Shown: positions 55,462-64,000 of the stretch, one piece after another
How positions within the stretch are numbered: position 1 is the first letter of the stretch
How the letters are laid out: each line of letters starts with the position of its first letter
Assembly: GCA_037501455.1 (NCBI GenBank)
Contig: CM074855.1
Coordinates: forward strand, 59,403,001-59,467,000
Reading direction: 5' to 3'
From: Lantana camara
Lineage: Eukaryota > Streptophyta > Magnoliopsida > Lamiales > Verbenaceae
Length of the DNA stretch: 64,000 bases
The notes under the pieces: model-generated
The model's database searches: none
Seen by the model: only the letters and a program-made list of their open reading frames with translations
What the model was told of the DNA's origin: nothing
Position numbers and translations under genes: made by a program

Positions 55462-56387
55462 CCTCTACGGACACATCATCACCGAGATAGGTCCCTGAAT
55501 ATCAACATCATCGGGACCATTCTCCACTCCAAGAGGATAATAATAATCCACCACCATCGCCTCAGATGGATCCGGGTAATTTTATGTAGGGATTAGCGGA
55601 CTTCTTGGAGCAAAGAGCTTAAGAGCGAAACAATGCACCTCCAGTTGGGAATCATGGAGGAAATCCTATTACTGCTATTCTCCGGGAGTTCAAGAATCAA
55701 AATCCATCGGTTTTCATTGGTGGTAATGATGTCCAAGCTGAGGAGTGGCTCGTACAAACGAACAGGGTATGGAATCTCATTCCTTGGGGACCTATGGGAG
55801 AACTGCAATGCACTGTCACCATGATCCAGGGCCGAGCTTACAATTGATGGTCTAGTGTGCAAGGGAAGTTGGAAGCCTCTCATGAAGAGATAACTTGGGA
55901 GGTGTTTGTTCGGGAATTCAAGAACAAATACATTCCCAAAGCTACAAGGAGTCGGCACTTGAGGGAATTCATGGATCTCAAGCAAGGGAGCATGTCTGTG
56001 ACGGATTACATCAATGAGTTTGAAAGGCTTGTCCGTTATGCCCCAAATATTGCCAATGATGATGAAGCTAAAGCTTCGCAATTCCTCCAAGGACTTCGGG
56101 AGGATATGAAAGATGCCTTGGAAGCTGCAAATACGAGCTCGTGGGCGAAGGTCACCGATAAAGCTTTGAGAGTGGAGGATAGGGTCGTGATGAGAAGGAA
56201 GAGCTCACACTCAGGACAAGGGTCCGGATCGGGAAATGTTAACAAATTCGGGAAGAGGCCAGTATTTCAAGCTTTTCCACAAGCTAAGCCTCAGAACAAG
56301 CAACCACGACCCGTGGGGCATAATCAACCTTTGGCTCTTCCAGCCCCACCTAGAGTTCAATGCTCCCATTGTCAAGGCAATCACTGA
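55459..56387 (+). pseudogene. Element F gag, broken
   Basis: The start MPLRTHHHRDRS resembles element D gag. A frameshift follows within about 50 codons, then in-frame stops at about 55,620 (TAA) and about 55,844 (TGA, where relatives have Trp). From 55,857 the gag domain is open: ITWEVFVREFKNKY, EFMDLKQGSMSVTDY, FLQGLREDM. It reaches a first zinc knuckle (CSHCQGNH) and a TGA at 56,385-56,387. Confidence 0.9.
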
Positions 56388-57044
56388 ACGGAAAATTGTT
56401 TCAATTTACACAAGAGGTGTTATGGGTGTGGGGTATCGGATCACTTGTTGAGCACCTGCCCGAAAAAGAGACCGGGGTTTGCTACGGGAGGTAATCAAAG
56501 GCCCGCTGTTCAAGCTAGGGCCTATGCGCTGGGAGGCGAAGAGGAGGATGCTATAGAGATCGACCCAAATGCCGTGATTGAAGGTACCATTAGCATTCAT
56601 GGCACTACATTGCATGAATTATTTGATCCCGGGGCCACTCATTCCTTTATTTCCCGGGACATTGCTTCTTCGATGCGCTTGCCTGTTTCCTTCTGTGCGC
56701 ATGATTATGTGGTTAGTTCTCCCCTCGGGGGTAGTTTGATTACATGCAGGGTGTACTGTGGGTGTCCAGTGAGTTTCGAAGGCCAAGTTTTCCTTACATA
56801 ATTGATTGAAATGCCGGTGCAAAGATATGATGTAATCCTTGGAATGGATTGGTTGTTTGAGCATGGGGCTCAGACGGATTGTCGTGAGAAAAACGTTTCT
56901 TTTGGTTCAGTGGTATTTAAGGGTGAGAAGGTGAGGTGAAGCCAACTTATTTCCTTTGTTGAGGCTAGCAAATTGGTCCGGGAGGGTGCGACAGGTTTTG
57001 TGGCCTATCTTTTGAACAAGCCGAAGGATCAGGCCAAACTCTAG
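56388..57044 (+). pseudogene. Element F second zinc knuckle and protease, broken
   Basis: It continues in the same frame. A complete CCHC knuckle (CYGCGVSDHLLSTC) precedes the protease with LFDPGATHSFIS at the active site and VILGMDWL downstream. Stops occur at about 56,799 (TAA), 56,937 (TGA) and 57,042 (TAG). As in D, the active-site triad reads D-P-G. Confidence 0.88.
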
Positions 57045-58340
57045 GAGACGGAGGTTGTGCGAGAGTATATTGATGTTTTCCCTGAGACTTTAGGTTCTCT
57101 ACCACCTGATAGGGACATCGAATTCGTAATAGACCTTTATCCCGGAGCAGAACCTTTTTCTAAGACTCCCTACAGAATGGCTCCTACAGAGTTAAAGGAG
57201 TTAAAAATGCAGCTTGATGAACTTGTAGCTTGCGGGTACATCCGTCCGAGCATTTCTCTGTGGGGTGCTCCCGTCTTGTTTGTGAAGAAAAAAGATGGAA
57301 CATTACAAATGTGCAAAGATTACCGTGAGTTGAATCGGATGACCGTGAAGAACAAATATCCTTTACCTCACATCGAGGAGTTGTTCGATATTCTGCAGGT
57401 TTCTAAAGTTTACTCCAAGTTAGATTTGAGGCAGGGTTATTATCAGCTGCGAATTAGGGAGGAGGATATTCCAAAGACTGGGTTTAATACTCGATACGGG
57501 CATTTCGAGTTCGTTGTTATGCCGTTTGGACTAACTAATGCCCCAGCCGTGTTTATGGACATGACGCATCGGGTGTTCAGGCCATTTCTTGACAAGTTTG
57601 TGGTAATATTTATAGACGACATTCTGGTGTACTCGAAGTCCGTTGAAGAACATGCACATCATCTTCGGATTGTTTTGGAAACCTTGAGAGAACACAAGTT
57701 ATTTGCCAAGTTCAGTAAGTGTGAGTTTTGGATTGGCAGAGTTATGTTCTTGGGTCATATAATTTCAGGCAACGTTATTGAAGTCGATCAATCTAAGGTT
57801 GAATCCGTACTTCGTTGGGAAAGGACAAGAAATGTCTCAGAAATCAGAAGTTTTCTTGGATTGGCAGGGTATTACCACAGGTTTGTAAAGGATTTCTCTA
57901 AGATTGCAGCCCCCTTGTCTCGGTTAACTAAAAAAGAGGTGAAGTTCGAGTGGGATGATAAGTGTGAGGCAAGTTTTCAGACTCTGAAAGTAAAGTTGAC
58001 TTCAGCACTGGTTCTTACCTTACCTGAGGGTACCGAGGGTTATGCCGTTTACACAGATGCTTTGAAAGAGGGTCTTGGTTGTGTGTTAATGCAGAACGGT
58101 AGAGTGGTAGCTTATGCTTCAAGGAAATTGAAGGAGCATGAGGAGAATTACCCTACCCACGATCTTGAATTAGCTGCCGTTGTGTTTGCTTTGATGAAGT
58201 GGCGACACTACCTGTACGGTACAAGTTTCGAAGTCTTTACCGATCATCAGAGCCTAAAGTATCTATTTTCTCAGAAGGATTTAAATGTAAGACAGAGGCG
58301 TTGGATGGAGTTACTAGAATACTATGATTGCAAAATTTAA
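57045..58340 (+). pseudogene. Element F reverse transcriptase and RNase H
   Basis: It has over 420 uninterrupted codons. RT motifs are in order: [60 protein letters not shown] and catalytic [10 protein letters not shown]. RNase H follows with [18 protein letters not shown] and TDHQSL. A TAA at 58,338-58,340 interrupts it shortly before the last catalytic stretch (VADALSR), which is in phase downstream. RT residues look intact; RYREL-type finger shows Lys for Ile at CKDYREL. Confidence 0.92.
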
Positions 58341-58688
58341 TACCATCCGGGTAAAGCAAATGTGGTAGCCGATGCCCTGAGTAGAAAGGCGAGTGTGGCC
58401 AATTTGGAAGCAGGATCTTCAAGTTCGGGTCCAGAGATCTTGATTTCAGGAACTTGGTTAGCTAATCTTACGATGATACCAGATTTGAAACAACAGTTGT
58501 TAGAAGCTCAAACCTCAGATGAACAAATTCAGAGGTTAGTAGCTCGTTCTAGAGATGATCCGAATTCCAAGTTTGGTTTGGATGATTCAGGGTTGTTGAG
58601 GTTCGAGACGAGAATATGTGTCCCAGAAGAGCTCAAAAGGATTGTACTTGAGGAGGCACATCGTTTTAGGTACTCGATTCATCCGTGA
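58341..58688 (+). pseudogene. Element F RNase H end and pol linker
   Basis: It contains [16 protein letters not shown] with the final RNase H Asp, a linker, and the first half of the integrase zinc finger (EEAHRFRYSIHP). A TGA follows at 58,686-58,688. It is in frame with both neighbours. Confidence 0.88.
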
Positions 58689-59945
58689 GGTACTAAGATG
58701 TATCGGGACCTGAGAGAGAAATTTTGGTGGAATGGCATGAAAAGGGATGTCGCGAACTTTGTGAAGCGATGTCTAACGTGTCAAAAGGTGAAGGCAGAGC
58801 ACCAAAAGCCGGGAGGAACTCTTCAACCGCTTCCTATTCCCGAATGGAAGTGGGAGCAAGTGACTATGGACTTCGTGTCCAGATTGCCTAGAGTTAAAGG
58901 AGGCTTCGATGGGATATGGGTAATTGTGGATAGGTTCACTAAATCAGCCCATTTCCTTAAGGTTCGGATGTCCGAGAAAGTTCCAAAGCTAGCCGAGTTG
59001 TATGTTCGGGAGATTGTAAAATTACATGGAGTTCCGGCTCGTATTGTCTCGGATCGGGATCCGCGGTTTACATCGATCCTCTGGCAGAATCTTCAGAAAT
59101 GTTTGGGCACTCGGCTCAAGTTTAGCACCGTTTCGCATCCTCAGACGGATGGCCAGTCTGAAAGGTTAATTCAGTATTTAGAGTATATGCTTAGAGCGTG
59201 TGCTTTAGACTTTCAGGATAAGTGGGATGAGCATCTGGCTTTGGTTGAATTTGCTTACAACAACAGTTATCAGGGTTCGATTAAGATGGCTCCTTATGAA
59301 GCACTTTATGGGAGAAAGTGTAGGTCCCCTTTGTTTTGGGATATCGAGGATTGGAGGTGGACTGAAGAGAATAAGCTCGAAAGAGCGGAGCCTAAGGAAA
59401 ATATCGCTGCCACTATTGAGAAGGTTCACAAGATTCGACATAGAATGAGGGCAGCTCAAGCTCGTCAGAAGAGCTACGCTGATAAGAGAAGAAGGCCCTT
59501 AGAATCTGAAGTCAGAGATAGAGTTTTTCTGAAAGCGTCTCCTAGAAAGGGAGTCACTCAAATAGGTAAAGGTGGAAAGCTTAGTCAACGATACCTTGCG
59601 CCGTTTGAGATCTTAGAAAGAATTGGAGAAACGGCGTATAGATTGGATCTACCGCCGAATTTGACCGGGATACACAATGTGTTTCATGTTTCTCAGCTTC
59701 GTAAATATTATCCCGATGAAGCAACAATTCTCCCTGTTGAAGAGGTTCAGTTAGAGCCGGACTTGACGATAGAAAAGCATCCGGTTGCAATTCAAGAGCG
59801 AAAAATGCAAGAGTTGAGAAACCGGAAGATTCCTTTGGTTAGGGTACTTTAGAGAGATCAGAAGTCCGAGGAATCGACTTGGGAGATCGAGGAAAAGATG
59901 AGGAGGTTGTATCCGAATTTGTTTGAGGGCCTGAGTCGGACTTGA
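58689..59945 (+). pseudogene. Element F integrase with chromodomain-like tail
   Basis: It contains the rest of the zinc finger (CLTCQ), and catalytic D,D,E in MDFVSRLPRV, SDRDPRFTS and SERLIQYLEYML. HNVFHVSQLRKYYPDE follows at the C-terminus. A TAG at 59,850-59,852 cuts off the last 30 codons, which still encode the chromodomain edge (STWEIEEKM) before the final TGA at 59,943-59,945. It is close to element D integrase in sequence and order, so the same clade. Confidence 0.92.
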
Positions 59946-59958
59946 GGGCAAGTCCTTT

Positions 59959-59973
59959 TTAAGGGGGAGAGAT
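59959..59973 (+). other. Polypurine tract, element F
   Basis: TTAAGGGGGAGAGAT lies directly before the 3' LTR. Confidence 0.85.
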
Positions 59974-60555
59974 TGTGACACCCCGACTTCTCGACCGCAC
60001 AGGTATGACGTATTTGCGCAATTAAAATTATTATTTGTGTATCTTATATTTATTTTAAAGGTTTATTTTTATTATGTTAATTTGTTTATGTGCTCGTTTC
60101 TTGTTTTCGATGTCGTTTGTTGTGGTTCGAAATGCTTGAACCGTTTTGGACCTAAAGGAGGCTAAAAGGTATTTAGTGCACCTTGGGTTCCGGTAAGCAT
60201 ATTTTGAGCTCGGGAATTCGGATTCCAATTCCGTCACTTCTGTTTGACTCGTTTCGACGATTCGGAGCCAATGGAACCAACCTTATGTTTTTCGAAACCC
60301 ATTTGATATTCCAAAATTCGACCGAAAGTTCGTCTCGAGCCTAAATGACCACCTTGGAGGAAATTGCACATAAGTCCCTCAATTCTTGACCAATTAACCT
60401 CAAACTTGGACCCACATGACCCCAAATCAATACCTTACCATCCCTATCTCCTTCATTTCGTTCCACACCAAGAGAAAGAGAAAATTTCTGCCCAAAACAG
60501 AGTTCAAGGAGGAAGCAAACTTGATACTATTCATTTTCACTTTTTGAGCTCAATC
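59974..60555 (+). repeat. Element F, 3' LTR, first part
   Basis: It starts TGTGACACCCCGACTTCTCG and matches 52,520-53,105 with scattered differences. It includes the start block (about 60,175-60,265). It is cut at 60,555 by LTR G. The 5' LTR reads on through GCTCAATCCCTCACC. CAATC (60,551-60,555) is the expected left TSD of G. Confidence 0.93.
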
Positions 60556-63500
60556 TGTAACGCCCCGTTTTTCAGTTTAAATAATGTGGCGTATTTGTTT
60601 ATAAATTGCGCGATTTAATTATTTAATTATATGATTACTTGTTCATAAGTGTTTTTATTTGATTTAAACTATAAACTATTAATATTTACTTTAATTCATT
60701 TTATTTCTACTTTGATATTTAGTGTTAAATTCTTAATTAAGGTTTTGTGTTACCTTAACTATTTCGGTAATTTCGTTAATTAATTTCAACATGTTATAAG
60801 TTGGCGTTAAATTATTTAATATGGAATTTGAGTTTTAGTAAGTCATTTATAATAATATGAATTCGTTCATGCGCATGGGTGTTCTAATTGTGCTTCGTTT
60901 ATATATGTAATGATATCGGATTGGTATGAAAATTCAGTATGTCGTAAATATATGTGTTATGAACGTGCCTATGTGCTCGGTTTATGTTTTCGGATTCAAT
61001 TGACGTGTTTATGAATTTAATTTTGATTGTGGAACCAAATCGGGGGCTAACGAGCAATTAGCGCACCCTTGGTTCCGTACGTGATATCTTGAGCTCGGGA
61101 ATTCGGATTCGAATTCCGTCAACTCCGTTGCCTTCGTATCGACGATTCGGAGACAATGGAACAAGCCTCATACCTTTTTGAAATCATTAAGACCTCCGAA
61201 ATCCAACCGTAACGGACAACTCGTGCAAGAAGAGCTCTTCATGTTGACTAGTCTCCTTGGTGGGACCCTTTTTACTTAACCAAACTTAACCAAAGATTAA
61301 CCATGACTTATCTACCTTGAGTTAAGCCCTTTCTCTCCTCTTTATCTCTGAAAACCGAACCATATGCCTCCATTTCCAGCTGCAACTGATCGAGAGAAGG
61401 GAGAAGAGGAGAAAGGAAGAAAACCTTGGCCATCCTTTGTGATTTTGAGCTCAAATCACCATTTTTCTTCACCAAAACTTCAAGGTATGAATATTTATGT
61501 CTTCTCTACTCACTTATGCTTGATTTCATCTATTTAAAACATGATTTGGATCAGATTTGATTAGGGTTTGAATGTTGGGTTTTGTATGAACTTTTGGGGA
61601 TTTTTGCTCTAGTGACCTATATGTTGGTGTGGCTGAATTTCTTGCTTATATGTGATCATATGAACTTGTTTCTTGGCTTATTTCTTTCCTAACTCATAGT
61701 ATATGATGTTAGGAGGATTTCATCTCTTGCTCCTTTTATAAAATTATGAGTTATGGAGCTTCAAACTTGATGATCTACTTGATTCCCCTGTTTTGTGACT
61801 GTTGTGTGAAATTTGGTGTTGTTGCATGATCATATGGCCTCCATTTCGTGTGAAAATGCATGGAGTTGATGTACACTCATTGTTCTATATGTTAGCCTTC
61901 ATGCTTTAAGTATTTGGTTCCATTTGAAGCCTCAAAATCGCAAGACATGGCCTGTTCTTATGCATGATCTTTAACAGATTTGTTGCTGTTGCCTATGTGT
62001 GGTTGTTGGTCACCCTAATGTGCTTTAAATTGTACCATTTTGCATAGATATGATGTATATTAGTTGTTTTGTATGTTAGCATGCATGCCCCAAAGTTTCA
62101 GATCCAAACTCAACCCCTAAGTACTTGAACAAGGCATGATTGAACAATTGATCCTTTATGTACGGTTTTTGGCGACCCAGTTTTGTTGCGTGGATTCGAT
62201 GATCTTAACGTGTGATTTAGCTTTTGCACTCTAAATGAAAAATGTTCATAACATGCCAAATATGCTGCATATTAAGTTTCAGAGCATTTGGAGTTCATTT
62301 GATATACTTTTGGATTGAGTTTGTAAGGGATCAGCTTTGCCGGAAAAACCTTGTAAACGGTTTTGGTTCTGTACCGTGACACCCCCGTGTCACATTTACT
62401 CATAAGAGTGAGACACGGGCGTGTCACACCCTCTGCTCAGTTCTGTACTGAGCCACGCCCGTGGCTCAGTTTGGCTAAGGGAGGTGACACCCCCGTGTCA
62501 CTTCCCATGCGCAGTCTTCGTTACTTCCTCTTCGGTTTTTGATTTGTTTCCCCTCCTTAATGACTTTATCTCCCTTTATGTTGAACTATGAACTTGTTGT
62601 ACTATGTGTTAGGAGTATTTTGGTTTAATTTCATGGCATTTGGATGTGTTATAAGCATGCTTTTACTTAATGCCGGTTATGGGTGTTTATGTGTCGTTTA
62701 TGAATCGCCTCGCTTATTTTCTATATCTTATCACTTCTTCTTGTTGCCCAACCTTGAATATATGCTATGTTATGTAATATGAAGTATATGGTAACTTTAT
62801 GGAAGAGCTTGAACATGTTCTATGCCCTTATTTGGATTCTTGAATTATTGGATTGGAAGTATGAATTGAATGATTTATGATTGAACAAGTGAATAAATTG
62901 GTTATATGATTTTCATGACTTAATATGATCTTTATGCCTTCATATCATGCTTGAGCATTGCCGTGCGTCATATGTGGTTCATTTAAAGTCTTGAGTCTCA
63001 CGAACACGTCTTGTGGTCTTTTGTACAGTTTGTCTCCAGGGTGGAGAGCTTTTGATCGTCAGGCACTTGGTGCTCGATCCTTGTTTCTTCACGGTTAAGG
63101 TGAGGGTGGTTTTCGTTTTAGCTATGTAACAAACCCTACAACCCGTATGTGAAAAGCTTTGGCCAAAACCTTATGATTATATATATATGATTTTCAAATG
63201 GAGTTATCGAGTAAATCCTTCTGAGTTACACCTATGAGTGTACATGAGCTTAAAAATGGTTTTGTAATGAGGCTATGCTCCAAACCGTGTGTCTTCATGC
63301 TAGCTACGGAATAGGATGACACGGAGAGGTACGTATATAGCATATGCCGAATTACACGGTAAGGTATGATTCTTATAGTATGATTGATCGAGTAAACCCT
63401 TTTGAAATGGATAATGATGGATATGGTATGATTCTTATGAATCAAATGTTTTGGCGAGACACATTTATTACTTATTACAGAACGGGCCCCGGGACTTAGT

Positions 63501-64000
63501 ATATGTGGCTAACCGAGGAAGCAAGGGCTGACGGGGATCCCATATACTAGTCCCACTATTTAAACAGCGGTACTGGACCTCGTCAGGAGATTGGCGGGGA
63601 AAGGGAGCTGAGTGCCATCTGGGGAGTCATGTAACCCCTTTTGGTCAAAGACAGGGTGGTCGGGCCTTGCAAACCCACCACCAACCCGGAGGAAGAAGGT
63701 TGGAATTAATTATAATTGAATGATTGATTGACTGATTGATTATCGATTGATAGGCACTGTGCGGGAAGGCCGGGAATCGGATTGCCCAAACAATATATTT
63801 AGGACTTGATTTATGGTCTGCCTGTATTATGATATATTGCATGATCACCTAATCAATATATTATTGATAATTGTCGTACACGGTCGGAGTTGGTTGGAGA
63901 TTGTGCACGCTCCCTCGCCGAGCCTTATATTTATGTATGATTTATGATGGTAATGAAACTAAGATGTTTTAGTCGTAAAATCCGAGCGTTGTTTATCTAT
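60556..64000 (+). repeat. LTR G, nested in F 3' LTR, runs off window
   Basis: It starts TGTAACGCCCCG. It is the same family as LTR H. Contents in order: start block (61,036-61,165), leader, donor TTCAAG|GTATGA (GT at 61,485), palindromes 62,376-62,501, conserved blocks about 62,955-63,120 and 63,480-63,705. By comparison with H and A about 0.6 kb remain beyond the window, so I cannot tell whether it is a solo LTR or a full element. Confidence 0.92.
62376..62501. repeat. Palindrome cluster in LTR G
   Basis: There are four palindromes: GTGACACCCCCGTGTCAC (62,376), a GAGACACGGGCGTGTCAC form (about 62,410), GAGCCACGCCCGTGGCTC (62,450-62,467) and GTGACACCCCCGTGTCAC (about 62,484). In the third copy both arms differ while pairing is kept (GCCAC/GTGGC for GACAC/GTGTC). 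Confidence 0.85.

Overview
The window looks like an intergenic block of a large, repeat-rich flowering-plant nuclear genome, probably a eudicot. I see no intact host gene, no rRNA and no convincing tRNA. The evidence is TG...CA long terminal repeats of about 2.7-4 kb, initiator-Met-tRNA primer sites (TGGTATCAGAGC), Ty3/gypsy polyproteins of the Tekay/Del chromovirus type, a Ty1/copia remnant, a CACTA transposon, a Mutator-like MITE and a TRIM. All are nested in one another, and many carry readable target-site duplications (TSDs).

Left part (1-25,476): element A (1-7,856, plus strand, 5' end outside the window) sits inside the 5' LTR of element B. B keeps only 88 bp between its LTRs (7,857-8,756 / 8,845-25,476). 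B's 3' LTR is split at 10,144 by solo LTR C (minus strand). C was itself hit by element D (12,859-23,654, minus strand), the best preserved coding element: one gag-pol frame (20,528-15,993) broken by four TGA codons and no frameshift. B lies in a copia RNase H gene (element J).

Middle (25,477-30,651): J's RNase H resumes around a 2.6-kb CACTA element (25,666-28,278, TSD TGA), which holds a 287-bp MITE (TSD AAATATAAA) and a possible SINE. J's 3' LTR follows, with seven ACGTG cores in about 100 bp. Then comes AT-rich, tandemly duplicated spacer.

Element E (30,652-47,642, TSD TTAAA) is about 17 kb because its 5' LTR contains solo LTR K (TSD ATGTA, itself holding TRIM L, TSD TAACT), its interior contains LTR fragment M, and its 3' LTR contains solo LTR H (TSD ATGTT). 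E's own pol is only a decayed trace.

Right part (47,643-64,000): AT-rich spacer with tandem repeats and one weak exon-like ORF, solo LTR I (49,360-52,404, TSD CCACA), then plus-strand element F (52,520 onward) with a single-frame but stop-ridden gag-pol. F's 3' LTR is cut at 60,556 by LTR G, which runs off the window.

Across the LTR families, which differ greatly in sequence, the architecture is shared: a start/leader block, a leader ending in a splice-donor-like AAG|GTAAG or GTATG, in most of the long families a family-specific cluster of short GC-rich palindromes, several conserved non-coding blocks, and a CAGTC-loop-GACTG hairpin with compensatory changes 400-480 nt before the LTR end. 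This shared non-coding architecture is the most interesting signal in the window.
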